A stretch of DNA of 64,000 bases from Chimonanthus salicifolius (GCA_013350335.1 CM023540.1:54436905-54500904); one strand, 5' to 3'. Counted from the stretch's first letter, positions 1-11,105 are shown. A program made the numbers and translations. Notes: generated by a model not told the origin, from the sequence alone.

Positions 1-1110
1 TGCGACTTGTGAGCATTCACTGTTACACTGTAGACCAAGATGTCATCAAAGAATACAAGGACAAAGCGTCGCAAATATGGCCGAAATAATTCATTCATAA
101 GGCTTTGGAAGATGGCTGGAGCATTTGTTAATCCGAAGGGCATGACGAGGAGCTTATAATGACCATCGTGAGTTCGGAAGGAGGTGTTGGGCACATCCTC
201 TTGCTTGACCTGAATCTACTGATACCCTGAGCAGAGATCTAGTTTGGAAAAGATTCGAGCCCCATGGAGTTCATCTAGTATCTCTTCAATGACTGGCATT
301 GGAAACTTGTCCTTGACCATCTGTTGATTGAGAACCCGATAGTCGACACACATCCGCCATATTGTGGATGAGAAGGACATGAGAAGAGAAGGGACTTTGA
401 CTTGGTCGAATGATGCCACTTTGTAAGAGGTAATGCACTAACCTCTAGATCTCAGTCTTTTGATAGTAGGGGTACCGATAAAGTCGAGCATTGACTGGCT
501 GGGCCCCCGGTATGAGTGGTATTTTGTGATCATGAGAGTGAGAAGGAGGTAATCCCTTTGGTTCAGCAAAGATGTCCTTGAAATGATCGAGCAAATCATC
601 GTGGGAGTCAGGTTTGAACCCGAAATGCACGTGTCTCGCTCCGCATGGAGAAAATGAATTTGAAGCAAATAGTACAACTTGCGATCGGGATTAAAATGTT
701 TGATTCGGCCTTCCATTATGCTCATCTCCCCTCGTTTCTCAATTTCTTGCCAAATAATAGAACGGTTCTGAGCTTGGAATGCCATTGTTAATTCCTGGAT
801 ATCCCACGTGATGGGTCCCAGAGTTCGCAATCATTGTGCCCCTAAAACAACATCATATCCACTTAAGGCCAACATTTAGAAATCAGTAGAGTTCTCCACC
901 TCTTGAACCTTAAGCACAATTTCCCTACAGAGTCAAGGATACTGAATGCAATCTCCATGTGCGACCACTACTTGAAAGGTTCGGTCACTTGCAACAGGCA
1001 GCTCGGCCTTCTTGCGACGTGTGGGTTCATGAAATTGTGTGTGCTACCCGAGTCCACCAGGATAGTCACGGCCGTACGGCCTAAGTGTCCCACCAATCGC
1101 ATGGTTTGCA
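1..1110 (-). pseudogene. gypsy pol remnant: protease and N-terminal reverse transcriptase
   Basis: The protease active-site segment DSGSTHNF is read on the minus strand at about 1031-1062. Further down come a linker containing HDHKIPLIPG at about 480-560 and RT blocks including [11 protein letters not shown] (around 330-360), [10 protein letters not shown] (around 216-245), then MPFGLTNAP and the catalytic box FFDDILVYS near the left edge. These are conserved gypsy RT blocks. The reading frame changes at least three times between 216 and 1444 and the RT ends at the window edge, so this is a broken gene. Product in an intact relative: aspartic protease and RNA-dependent DNA polymerase. Confidence 0.85.
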
Positions 1111-1269
1111 GTGAGTGGCTGCCAATCATAGCATGTAAAGAGACCTTAGATTGTGAGGAAAACCCTTCATTATCTGCTGGTTCAACATCAATCTCACCGT
1201 CTGACTCATCTTCATCATCATTTTTAGGCCAATTTTCCTCCATGAGAAACAGTTTCTGGGTGCGGCACT

Positions 1270-2163
1270 TATGCCCCGGTGCAAATTTTTCGTCACAATT
1301 ATAACAAAGCACTTTTTGACGACGTTTCTTCATCTCCAAGGGTGTTAGGTTTTTTTTATGATGGGTGTCGTAACCTTGGATGGAACCGAAGAAGAGGGCA
1401 GTGAATCCGGATTGGCTCAGTCCGAAACTATTGACGTCGAGCATTAACCTTCTCCTCCTGTAACATGGCCAATCGCACTGCTTCGGAGAGCGATTGTGGC
1501 CTCAGCATCCTGATGCTAAGTTGGATGCCATCTCGTAGACCTCCCAAGAAACAACTCACCATGAAGGGTTCATGGAACCCTTCTGTCTGGTTGGCGAGTT
1601 CCTCAAAACGGGTCTGGTAGTCCTCCATTGTGGTAGAATATCTTAGTTTAGTGAGAGAAGAAGTTGCATTCGCATACGGAAAGCGTCCCAAAATGAGTCT
1701 GCATCCCCTTTATGAAATCATCCCAGCTAGCAATGGCGTCAGATTTCTCCTTCCAATGGAACCATTGCAGAGCCTTTTCTTCTAGATGGAAGGAAGCCAA
1801 TAGGAGTTTTTGTGACACCGGTGTTTGCTGATGTAGAAAAAATTGTTCGGCCTTGTATATCCTGCCGGACAGGTCGGAACCATTGAATTGAGGAAATTCC
1901 AGACAAGTCGTTCGTGTTGAGACTACATTGTCCGACTCATTCCGAGATCCTCCTCCATTGAATCGGGATCCCGAGAATTCTCCCGAGTCAATTGGTCGGG
2001 TCTGAGAGAGGACATTGAGGCGAGAATCGATGTTGGTGAGTCCAGTGTTCACGTTGTTGAGTCGGTCCACAACTTCATCCAACTGTTGGCCTTGGACCAT
2101 CATTACTCCTTTAAGCAAGAGAAATACCTCTTTGAGCTTAGCACTGCAAGTAGAGTCGGCCAT
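1270..2163 (-). pseudogene. gypsy gag (capsid/nucleocapsid) remnant
   Basis: The start ATG at 2163 opens MADSTCSAK and a coiled-coil-like segment. A retrotransposon gag capsid domain follows (ALQWFHWKEK near 1740-1770; DYQTRFEELANQTEGF near 1570-1630). The zinc knuckle CYNCDEKFAPGHKC lies at about 1270-1312 and leads into protease. The frame is broken near 1650-1690 and again near 1440. This is the structural protein of a Ty3/gypsy element, no longer translatable in one piece. Confidence 0.85.
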
Positions 2164-2175
2164 ATGTCAACAACT

Positions 2176-2189
2176 TGGCTCTAATGCCT
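2176..2189 (-). promoter_or_regulatory. Degenerate primer binding site (initiator tRNA-Met)
   Basis: The minus strand reads aggcattagagcca, 11 of 14 bases matching TGGTATCAGAGCCA, the complement of the 3' end of plant initiator tRNA-Met. It lies 13 nt upstream of the gag ATG, where a PBS is expected. The LTR should begin just beyond it, but I see no clear terminal TG. Confidence 0.5.
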
Positions 2190-2190
2190 T

Positions 2191-3442
2191 TTAGTGGACT
2201 CGTCGCATAATCACTGTTCGGGGTTGAGCTTATAGATAGTTCCACAAGACAGTCGAGAGTGAGGGAGAAGAAATGGGTGTTTCGAGGGACCCGTGCCTCT
2301 TTGTTTTGTTTAGATAATTACTCAACATACCTTTTATTAATAATCTACCAATAATTATAACCTATCCCCCAACTATTGAGGAGGAGGTTACACAACACAA
2401 GCCTAAAATAGGGACCAAATAACAAATAGTTAAACAAAACAAGATAAGGTAAGAAAAATTATTCAAATGCACGATAACTTCCCATAATTTGCTCCAACCA
2501 AAAGAGTGGTTGCCGCAAGATGCCCACAATACTCTCCAACTAGAAGAGTGGTTGCTGCATACTCCACAATTCGCTCCAACTGGCCACATGGCTCGATCGT
2601 TGGAAGAGGAGCTTGGCTAGGGCACGTTACACTTTCATTAGTATAAATAGAAATACTTGGTAGCTAAGCAAGGAGAGAAGGAAGAGTACAAGAGGACTTA
2701 TCTCCACCTCATGCGTTGATGTAGCCTGACAAAAGTTGATTAAATTTTTTGGGTCTGATCTGTAAACAAATGGCCAATCATCAGCCGACAGTCCTCCCAA
2801 ACAGTTTGGTAACCATATCCTTACAACCGCCTCGAAATGTGAGTAGTTTCAACCAACAGTTTCCACCAATTTACAGGTTTTTAAAATAAAAAGAACTGAA
2901 GGAAGAGGGAGCAAGGGGAACCAACGGGTCGTTCCTGCACCAGGCAGGGACAAGGAGGGAAAATTTTGAGAAGAAGAAAAAAAAAAACCGACGGTGAGAG
3001 GAAAAAGAAGTCGAGATTCCCTGTGATTTCCTCACTACATTCTCCCTGCTTTTCTGTCAAAGCCGAACGAACAAATGGTCTCTCCTCTGAGGTCTTTCTT
3101 CTCTCTTTCTGAGAGGCTCGTGGGCCACGACCAAGATACAAACAAGGACCAACACACATTGCAGCGTCTTGGACGATGGGGGTCGTCCCAGCATGCCTTT
3201 TTTCCAATGTATTTGACGTCTGAAGAAGTTGCAACCTGAGTTGGGATTCTTGCAAAGTATGATGATGTCTAAGACCAGCGTCAATGGTGGACGTTGGTAA
3301 TAGTTTCTTTGGCGATGTTGACCTGCTCCTTCAAAGTGAGGTCAATTGATTAAATATGTAGAAGTTTTTATAAACAGGTGAAGAGAGAATGTACAAGCAC
3401 AGTAGCAAATTAGCAATGCCGAGGCGAACATTATCGAGTCAG
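2191..3442. other. Non-coding spacer, probably LTR/leader remnant of the left gypsy element
   Basis: No convincing gene. The part next to the PBS (about 2191-2700) should hold the 5' LTR of the left gypsy element but its ends are not recognisable. A TATAAATA box on the plus strand at 2642-2649 points the wrong way for that element and may belong to something else. A CT/GA-rich tract runs around 2960-3120. A 124-codon minus-strand frame at 2881-3255 has low-complexity composition and no recognisable domain. Confidence 0.5.
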
Positions 3443-3957
3443 TGAAGTTCTAGAAAAAAATCTCAAATTATAGTAGAGATTTTGAAAGGTTCGACCTACC
3501 CCAGTCTACGTCCTTATCCCTCTATTTTTTATATTGGTTCAAGCACCATGTTTTGATCCACTTCATAAGATGATTTAGAATAAAATCAAACACTAAGAAA
3601 CACTTGCCTTTGTAGCTCACAACTTTATGTAGATGTGCTTCTTGAAGAATATCCCAATGTGATCTCGTTCGATGACGAAGATGCGCCGAGTATGTGCAAT
3701 CACAATCCTAGGGTGGTCTCTAGGAAATTGGGTAACCAATATCTATCCTAGAGTGGTTTACCTTCCTCTCTCTCAATCTCAATCTATGGAAGAATGGATT
3801 ATCAAATGATTCACCTATGTGAAGTGCATGGAGAGGAGGTGGGATCTCTGGCAATGCCTTTGGATGTTCCTATTCAAAGTTCTCTCAAAGTGTCCAATCC
3901 AAACTCATCAAGGTTTGGAGAATATATAGGAAAACACAAAAATCCCGAATCTGGGTT
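3443..3957 (-). repeat. Truncated 3' LTR of the old gag-only element
   Basis: About 3478-3957 matches 14890-15130 followed by 33254-33490, including the segment around 3650-3740 describing one unbroken LTR. The start TGAAGTTCTAGA at 3443 looks like a deleted form of the TGAAAGTTCTC start at 14461. The distal LTR portion corresponding to 33490-34487 is missing. This uninterrupted copy defines the target site of the Athila-like insertion. Confidence 0.7.
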
Positions 3958-5057
3958 GAGGGATGAAAGTGTGTCTTGTGATAGATGCAAGTTCACAAGA
4001 CTACAAGTTTTGCAATCCACCTTTGAATGCCAATGAATGTCCATACATCCACACACCAATTTGTACCATTTGATGATTCAACCAAATTATAAATACTTGC
4101 ACAAATTGATTGGACTTTGGATCATTGTACCTTTGAGAGTCCAACTAAAAAGTTTGATCCAAACTACTCCAATGACTTTGGGAATTTAAATTCACCATTT
4201 GAAAGATCATTGTCCATCTCTGATCTCATATGATAAGGAATTCTAAGGTTTTAACAAAAACTTGGTGCTTATGAACATAAATCATTCCTCATGATGTATA
4301 CCAAATATTGAACATAGGAATGAAAACACAAACACAAAAAACATACATTCATTTCACATATTATACACCAATATGAAGCATAGAAATGAAGTATGAGAAG
4401 ACTATGGAATTTGAGAATATACAACAATGACAAAAGCTCATGAAATGCCATAAACACAAACACTTGCAAAACCATTTTCAAATGCACCAAGATATACCTA
4501 TATGAGATCAAGGATAGGTGCAAGAGAGAAATGATCTCCATGAAAAGCATACAAGTGTTTGCCAACACCATTTTTAGCTCCCATGCTTTTTAAGTCACTT
4601 TTATCATCCAATCAAGAATACTCCAAATAAATTTCAAAGTTTTGAATGGCATGTGAATGGATTACCAAATTCAAATATTTGATCACATTTTGATCAACAA
4701 ATGCCATTCACAAGCATGGAGCAAGTTTCATTCCACAAGAAATTCATAAATTTGTAAACATGGAATGAAACAACACTATGTATGTACTCAAGATCATGTC
4801 ACACTCAAGATTCTACCAATTAGGTATAGAGATGAAATCCTTAAAATGCATACACATACATAATAAATACATGAGGCAATGCACAAAAATCACTCATTCC
4901 AAAATTATACACATAATTGAGAACAAGGAATGAGAAGATATATTCCACATTTAAAGCATAAGGTGCAAGCCTACATGAAAACATTCATTCCAAAAATAAT
5001 ATACCAGTTTTGAAGTAAGGAATGAAAACAAAATCAGAAGAGGGTTTTTTTAAAACC
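3958..5057 (-). other. Internal non-coding region of the old gag-only element
   Basis: About 1.1 kb of AT-rich sequence between the truncated 3' LTR and the plus-strand insertion. No domain is recognisable; the frame at 4269-4571 is a low-complexity hydrophobic translation. It contains the repeated CATTCC...GGAATG units listed separately. Confidence 0.55.
4283..5024. repeat. Five dispersed units with inverted ends (CATTCC ... GGAATG)
   Basis: Units lie at 4283-4322, 4346-4388 (imperfect ends), 4729-4767, 4895-4932 and 4986-5024. Each is 38 to 43 bp, starts with CATTCC (or CATTCA) and ends with GGAATG (or GAAATG). The AT-rich middles are only loosely similar and often hold a TATACAC/TATACCA core. 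A related unit occurs near 8850 in the plus-strand relative. Confidence 0.6.
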
Positions 5058-5062
5058 AAAAC
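5058..5062. repeat. Target site duplication AAAAC (left)
   Basis: AAAAC directly precedes the LTR start TGTTAG and is repeated directly after the 3' LTR at 12791-12795. This 5-bp duplication proves that 5063-12790 is one insertion. Confidence 0.85.
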
Positions 5063-5369
5063 TGTTAGTGCCCTGGCCTGGCTGAATCCCTGTTTGTCAA
5101 TTCTATGACTTGCGAAGAAGCACTTGTTAAGAAGCTTCAAGACTTAAGATGATCAAGAGTTAAGATCATGCTCCACCAAGTTCAAAGATCATCAGTATGA
5201 CAATCACGAAAACATGTATTTGGCCATAGATGAGCTTAGGTGGTACCCACGCCTTAGACAGGACTATCTCTATGCTTAGTTCAACAAATGGTAAATCCAT
5301 AAAGAAGCCTAAGAGAGGATGCTGGACAGTGAACTTTGAAATATGTAAATTGTCAGCTCGACCAGTTTC

Positions 5370-5905
5370 TCACCGACCCCTTGGTGGAGACAAATCGACC
5401 CATTGTGGTCAAGGACTAGCCGGCCAAATTGACAGAGGTTCTAGATCAAAGAATTGTCATTCTAGGTAAGCCTCTGAGCGAGAGTCTCGTATGCACCGAC
5501 CCTCGGTGATAAACTTAAACGACCCCTCGTGGTCGACTACTCATCGGTATAAAACTTGTGAGTTCTCGACTCTGAACTCATGAGGGCTCTCGATAAAACA
5601 GACATCTTAGTATTTCAAAACTGATTGAGAGTACCACGACCGACCTTTGGAAAAGGGCGACAGGTAGTTCTGGGTGACAGGTTTTTGACTTGAAACTACC
5701 GTCAACATGGTTTGCCCCAGTTCGAGACACTCGTATGGACAGCCTCTCGGTTCCATAACTGTCGACCCATCGGTGACACGACTTGTCGACAGGGAAGTAT
5801 TAAAGCCGTTGGGAGTGCATTTAATAGGCATTGGTAGTGTGGTTGAACGATAATATATTTGAACACCGACCCATCGGTGCCACCGACCTGTCGGCTTTGG
5901 ACAGT
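5370..5905. repeat. Cluster of small hairpins of the form CACCGA-CCCN-TCGGTG
   Basis: Around 5370 (CACCGACCCCTTGGTG), 5491 (CACCGACCCTCGGTG), 5760 (TCGACCCATCGGTGAC) and 5865 (CACCGACCCATCGGTG, a perfect 6-bp stem with CCCA loop), followed by CACCGACCTGTCGG near 5880. The same motif recurs in the 3' LTR (about 11430-11960), in the host LTR (33490-34140, opposite strand) and in the copy at 62700-63240. It lies upstream of the TATA box, so it is in U3. Confidence 0.65.
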
Positions 5906-5928
5906 TAGAAAAACCGTTAATACTCCTC

Positions 5929-5936
5929 TATAAATA
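5929..5936 (+). promoter_or_regulatory. TATA box of 5' LTR
   Basis: TATAAATA, conserved at the equivalent place in the 3' LTR (11986-11993) and in the minus-strand copy (62655-62662). It splits the LTR into about 0.87 kb upstream and 0.76 kb downstream. Confidence 0.65.
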
Positions 5937-6697
5937 TGAGTGTTGTATGATTATTTGATTATCTTCCTTGAGCTAAGAAGAGTTATATACTCTAAGGAAC
6001 GATCAACACTCTTCTGAGAAGAATCACAAACAACCAATCCATTGATTGTGTTTGAAAGTGAGAAAGAGAGGAGGAAAGAAAGATCATAAACAACCAATCT
6101 ACTGATTGAGTTTGCAAATGAGAAAGACATAAACTAGGAAACCTGAAACCAGTTTCCTTGTCACGCTGAGATTGTGATTGCTCTACGACGGCTACAAGGA
6201 GGAGCGTCGGCACTCAGTGGGTGGGATCTTCAAGAAGCACACATCAACGAGAAAGAGCTTTAAGGCAAGTGCTTCTTGGTTAAATTTTTTTTTTAAAAAA
6301 AAACCTTTAACCCGAAAGTGGATTAAGAGGAATTTGCTCCGGAACCACTATAAAAACTCTAGAGCGTTGTCTCTAGCACAATGGTCGGTGGACTTCCCAG
6401 CCGATTGAGTGAGGTGGAATTCCTACTCTAATTGTGAGGGTGTAAGTCCCGACATAGTGAATTTGGGGATAGCTCAAAGTTAAGCGAGTCCTAACTGTGG
6501 ATGCAGGTTGACGAACCAAACCACTATATATCTTGTGTCCTTGTGCTTGTGGTGTTAAAGCTATTTGCTTGTTGTATCCGCTGCGTTTAATTAATCGATC
6601 AAGTTAATCTTAAAAAGGACCAACAATTTTAGATTGACCTATTTACCCCCCCTCTAGGGTCAAGCATGTTGTTCTAGCTCTCAAAGGAACTTTCAAT

Positions 6698-6709
6698 TGG
6701 TATCAGAGC
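6698..6709 (+). promoter_or_regulatory. Primer binding site, initiator tRNA-Met
   Basis: TGGTATCAGAGC, a perfect 12-base complement of the 3' end of plant initiator tRNA-Met, two bases after the LTR end. It primes minus-strand DNA synthesis. Confidence 0.92.
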
Positions 6710-6762
6710 CTAGTGCTCATTACAAGGATTTAATCATCCGAGTAGATCCAAGCTAGAACACC

Positions 6763-8752
6763 ATGGGAGACAGTCATGTAATAACCAAACCCCCATACTT
6801 CGATGGAACAAGCTATGCCTCATGGAAGGCCAAAATGAGAAGTTTCTTTGTTCCCATAGACTCATCGGTATGGGATATTGTAAACATTGGATGGGAGGAA
6901 CTCATGGAAGAGAAAATGGTAGCGACCACCACAACGGTGTTGTTGACACTCAAACCTTTTGCCTCTTGGACTCTTGTCGAAAAGGCTTCTCAGACAACAG
7001 ATGACAAAGCCATGAATTCCCTAAACTGTGCAGTTTCTGACAGTGAGTACATGCGGATTATGATCTGTAAAACTGCAAGGGAAGTATGGAAACTTCTTGA
7101 AAGAACTCATGAAGGCACCTCAATAGTTAAGAGGTCTAAACTTCAAATCCTCCAAAATCAGTTTGATACTCTTTAGCTGAGGGAGGATGAAGTCTTCATG
7201 GACTTTTATTCCAAGGTAAGCGACATTGTAAATCACATGTATGCTTTAGGTGATGGAATACCCGAGGACAAGGTATGTACCAAAATTGTTAGGAATTTTG
7301 CTGAAAGATTCAAGCCCAAGGTTGGGCTGTGGAGGACAACAGAGATGTGTATTTAATGAATATTGATGATTTGGTTGGTTCATTGCAAAGCTATGAACTT
7401 CACTTTGAACAACGAAGGGATAAATCCATTGCCTTAAAATCTTCCTTAAAACAAAAGAAGACTAAAGAAAAAGAAAAAATTTGGGAAGATGAACTCTCAA
7501 GTGATGAAATGGCAATGTTTGCCAAAAAGTTTTATAAAAACTTTGTGAAAAGAAATAACTTGAGAAGAATGGGTAAGGGTGAAACAAGTAAAAATTACCC
7601 AAGAAGGCAAGAGGAGATTAGAGGGAAAGGGAGAGAGAGAGGATTTCAAGGAACATACTTGTTTCAATTGTGGGGGGAGAGGACACTTCATGAATGAATG
7701 TCCCTCAGATAAAATAAAGAAGGCTATAAACGTGAGCGTGACCCATGTGGAAACTTCTGAATCAGAGAGCAATTCAGATGATGAGACTCAACAAAAGGTT
7801 GATATATCAAAAGGTCTCATATCCTCGATCATATGTGATCTAGAAAATCTCACAACTGAAACAGAGGATGAAAGTGAAGAAGATGAAATTCTTCAAGCCT
7901 CATATAGTTTCTTGTTCCTTGAGAGTGAGAGGTTAGCCAAGAAACTAAACCAGGTTTAAAACAAGAAACTGAATCTCTCTAATCAAGTGGAAGATTTAAA
8001 AATTGAAAAATCTCTCCTAACCTCTAAGCTAGAACTCTCTGAAAAAGAAAATTCTAAACTAAAATAGAGTAACAAAAATCTTCAAGAAGAAATAAGTATA
8101 CATTGCAATGATGTCGAGAAGCTGTGGCATCACAATAAACTTCTTGAGGATGTTAAAAAACTGTCTTTGGAAGTTAAAGAATTAAAAACTCATAAAGAAA
8201 AATTCCAAGGACAAATTTATCCAAGGATATGAAAGACTCAAAAAACCCCTAGGGGCGGGCAAACAATATGGTGATAGGTTTGGTCTTGGTGCATCAACCG
8301 CCAAAGAACCTATACATCATGGGGTGTTTAGAAAAATAAGTATCTCTCACCCTTCAAAGAGTAAGTGCAATTTCTATCACAAGGATGGGCATTTTAAAAG
8401 AAATTGCTATCATCTGAAGAGATACTTGGAAAGGAAAGCACAAAGGCACAATCAAGTAAAGCCTATGCTTAAAAGACATCCACCAACACCTAACCTTAAA
8501 AAGAAACCTAAGGAAGGTGGATACAAGGCAAGACTCTTTGTTAAGATAGATGAATCATGTCTTAAAAGAGTTGATGAATCCCAAGGCTGGTCCTCAAGGT
8601 ACGATCTTAGGAGTGTGTATGCAACACCAAATGCCACAATCTTTGTACCTAGGAGAAAGACCATTAATCATGTTTTCTTGTGGTTTAAGATTCATTTCCA
8701 TATCTTAGACCACTACAAATGGACTCACAAAAGACCATGTGAGCTCACATAG
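6763..8752 (+). pseudogene. Copia-type gag polyprotein, broken
   Basis: The ATG at 6763 opens MGDSHVITKPPYFDGTSYAS and a tryptophan-rich N-terminal domain, followed by a UBN2-type capsid region (AREVWKLLERTHEG near 7075-7115). A TAG at about 7174 interrupts it. The sense then continues in another frame (SLQSYELHFEQRR near 7380-7410) and shifts again before the first zinc knuckle CFNCGGRGHFMNECP at about 7657-7701. An acidic, coiled-coil region with further stops follows (7740-8230). A second, imperfect knuckle, CNFYHKDGHFKRNC, lies near 8358-8400. Order and motifs match the long gag of plant copia elements. At least two frameshifts and three stops mean it makes no full product. In autonomous relatives pol follows the second knuckle; here it does not. 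Confidence 0.85.
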
Positions 8753-9654
8753 CAAAAAAGTGCTATGACATGTGGAGAGAAATTGGCTAACTATAAGTCT
8801 AGAATGTACTTTTTTTTACTATAGTACATATTCTACTTGGAAAGGCATACATTCCATTCAAAGTATTTTTGAATTGTATGTGCATTGGAATGTGAATTTT
8901 GATTTTGTGTATATTTGATGATTTGATGAATTATGTTTGGCATATTTATGTATTGAAATGAATCTATGAATGCCATGCTTAGAATAGGACTTTATCAAGT
9001 TGCACATATCAAGGATGATTGCACTGCAATCTGGAAACTCTCGGTGTAAAATACATGTCGGTATGACAGACATGTCGGTACTGTGCTAAATCGAGCACTG
9101 TTGAAAAAGGGAGAAATATCGAAAAGGTCGATCTGTCGATGGAACCGATATGTCGGTAAGACAGAAAAGTTTAAATTAAATGGGGACCTTTTCTGTGAAA
9201 GCGACAATTCATTCGAAACTATGGACCTCTTTCGTTAAGGTCTTGTGGTCCCTCATTCTCCTCCCGTGCCCTAAACCAGTCGATAGGACCTCTCGGAGCG
9301 ATTTCTGTGCCGGAAACCATAGGGTCTTAGTTCCTCTGGTCCTCAAAAGCCAGAAATTCACTGTTTCTATGATTCTCGTAAATTAGGTTAGGATCAATCT
9401 TCATCTCATACTCTTTCGAACTACTGTTTGAGGATCCCCTCTAGGAAAAAACCTATGCATAAGAGGATGTCAGCTCAAACACGTCTCGAGACCACTGTAA
9501 AACGATGAAAAACCAGTCGTGCAAATCAATGGGCCAAACGAACCAAAAGGACAACCTCTCGTTCTTGCCCTGGGTCAAGATCTGAAAATTCTGTGTATGT
9601 TCAGGATCAATAGGAAACCCAACCTGAGAAGGAAGAAGAATCCATCGTTGACAA
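8753..9654 (+). other. Internal non-coding region of gag-only element
   Basis: No coding domain. It contains several ATGTCGGTA copies (near 9054, 9070, 9150), a word also found in the LTRs of this family, and one CATTCC-type unit near 8850. This is where protease-integrase would be in an autonomous copia element. Confidence 0.6.
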
Positions 9655-9960
9655 ATGTGTTATCTTCGTCGAAGAGCGACGTGTAAAAGGAGAGAAGATA
9701 CTGAAGAAGGGAATGGTCGTCGAACTGGTAATGATGACCATGTCGGTATCCCCAATGATAGCAGTGAAGAGGATAGTTCTAGTTCTGTTGATTTTTGGAG
9801 AGACTCTGAGGAGGAAGAAGAATACGAATTTCCTTCTCAAGAAAATGTCAATCTGGGAAGAAAGGTCTCCAGACTAGAAAGGATAATGAATTATCTTGAA
9901 ACTAGTCTGGAGAGTATCCGGTTGATTGCCCGGGATTTAGTCTCAGCTGTCTTCCTCTAG
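9655..9960 (+). CDS. Hypothetical acidic accessory ORF of gag-only element
   Basis: A 101-residue open frame. The N-terminus is basic (residues 1-25, many Arg). Residues about 35-63 are very acidic and serine-rich (SSEEDSSSS, DSEEEEEYEF). The C-terminal 30 residues are leucine/isoleucine rich and could form a coiled coil or amphipathic helix. I do not recognise a family. It lies on the element's own strand, between the broken gag and the polypurine tract. It may be the surviving end of a longer ORF or spurious; codon-level support is lacking because the second copy (61896 onward) leaves the window before this point. Confidence 0.35.
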   Translation: MCYLRRRATCKRREDTEEGNGRRTGNDDHVGIPNDSSEEDSSSSVDFWRDSEEEEEYEFPSQENVNLGRKVSRLERIMNYLETSLESIRLIARDLVSAVFL

Positions 9961-10327
9961 AATAGAGTTCCAGACACCCCGTCTCCTTCTCCTCCAACAA
10001 CTCCTCAAGATGGCTCTGCTTAGGGTAGTTTTACATGTTCTCTGTTTTTTTGGAAAAACTATACTATTGATATTTTAATCAAACATCCATGATGTCCTTT
10101 TATCAAAAACCATATGTATTGAATGAACATTTTGTTATAATGAAATGATATGGTTTGGTTTAGTATGATATGTGTATTGCTGTATTTGAATGCTTAGTAT
10201 CTCTTGCCTATGGTTAACATGGTTTTTGTTAAATAGTATAACATGCAGGATTAAATGAATTGGTTTTGTATTGGCATGTTAGGAAGATAGAGATCGGGAT
10301 AAGGTGGCACACATCCTTGGAGAATGG

Positions 10328-10360
10328 TGGGGGGGAGGGGGGGGGGGGGGGGGGGGGGGG
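10328..10360 (+). repeat. Poly-G run (33 bases with one interrupting A)
   Basis: G8, one A at 10336, then 24 consecutive G. Such a run can fold as a G-quadruplex and is prone to length error in replication and sequencing. Confidence 0.85.
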
Positions 10361-10660
10361 CACAAAATTTGTGCTGATTAGCTACTGTCACTGGTCATGA
10401 CAGTGTGGGAAGGAGGAACTAAACTAGGTTTTAGCTTGAGCAGGAGAAAAATAAACCTTGTTGCAGAAGGAAATGCATTAAACCATGGGGAAAAACCATG
10501 AGTTGCAGCAAAACTTAGTTAATCGCTAAGTGCAAAAATCATAGAGGAAGTGCAACTGACATCTACTAAATCTTTGTCAATTGTATGACAAAATGGGGGA
10601 GAAAATTTGTAGAAGCTGTTAGCATGGGGGAGTGCAAGGTAAAGCCAAAGTGCTTGGGCC

Positions 10661-10736
10661 TCTACAAAGAGAGAGCCATAAAGGGGAGGAATATAGTATC
10701 TAGAAAGAGAGAGCCATAAAGGGGAGGAATATAATG
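10661..10736 (+). repeat. 38-bp tandem duplication
   Basis: Two nearly identical units, each containing GAGAGAGCCATAAAGGGGAGG. The other copy of the family has only one unit (about 63930-63970, reverse complement), so the duplication is private to this copy or lost in the other. Confidence 0.75.
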
Positions 10737-11092
10737 AAGCCAATGGACATGGAGAGAATGTTTATGCTTTCTTGGAGTTTGGGAAATCAAACTCCAGAAG
10801 ATTGGAGGAGAAAATCTTCTCAACACTGGGTTGTGTTCTTGGCTAGGAAATCTCGTTTAGTCCTTTGATTTATATTTTGGACTAACTTCTCTAATGTTTT
10901 CTTTAGTGTTGCTTGCTTATGTGCTTAAACAGGAAATCATGATTTGAACCAAGCAGAACAAGAATATGTGAAGACCATAGTCTTGTTGTCCATTTAAATA
11001 TGTAGATGTGATGTAATATTTTGTATTCAAACGTGTTGTAATAAGGGTGGGCTTGTAATTGGGTTAGCTTCTAGGTTTTGTCATGAAATTGA

Positions 11093-11105
11093 CAAAAGGG
11101 GGAGA
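11093..11105 (+). promoter_or_regulatory. Polypurine tract
   Basis: CAAAAGGGGGAGA directly before the 3' LTR; primer for plus-strand DNA synthesis. The same tract is present in the minus-strand copy at 63554-63566. Confidence 0.88.

Larger units (their letters stand above)
1..2190 (-). mobile_element. Degraded Ty3/gypsy retrotransposon, truncated by window start
   Basis: Reading the minus strand from 2190 down, a degenerate tRNA-Met primer site is followed by gag, a zinc knuckle, protease and the first part of reverse transcriptase. The order gag-PR-RT and the knuckle and protease motifs place it in Ty3/gypsy, probably a chromovirus. Several frameshifts and stops make it inactive. The RT reading frame runs off the left edge, so RNase H, integrase and the 3' LTR lie outside the window. 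No LTR boundary could be fixed with confidence. Confidence 0.85.
5063..6695 (+). repeat. 5' LTR of plus-strand gag-only element
   Basis: Runs from TGTTAGTGCCC to ...GGAACTTTCA and aligns with 11107-12790. It contains a TATA box, many small GACC/GGTC hairpins between 5370 and 5905, and a C7 run near 6646. The PBS follows after two bases. Confidence 0.9.
9961..11092 (+). other. 3' internal non-coding region of gag-only element
   Basis: No coding domain in any frame. It holds a poly-G run and a 38-bp tandem duplication. Sequence from about 10630 to 11092 is matched in reverse complement by 63567-64000, so this segment is a normal part of the family. Confidence 0.65.

Noticed and set aside
2881..3255. 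124-codon minus-strand frame
   Set aside because: Low-complexity Phe/Arg/Leu content from a GA/CT-rich stretch; no domain and no supporting context.
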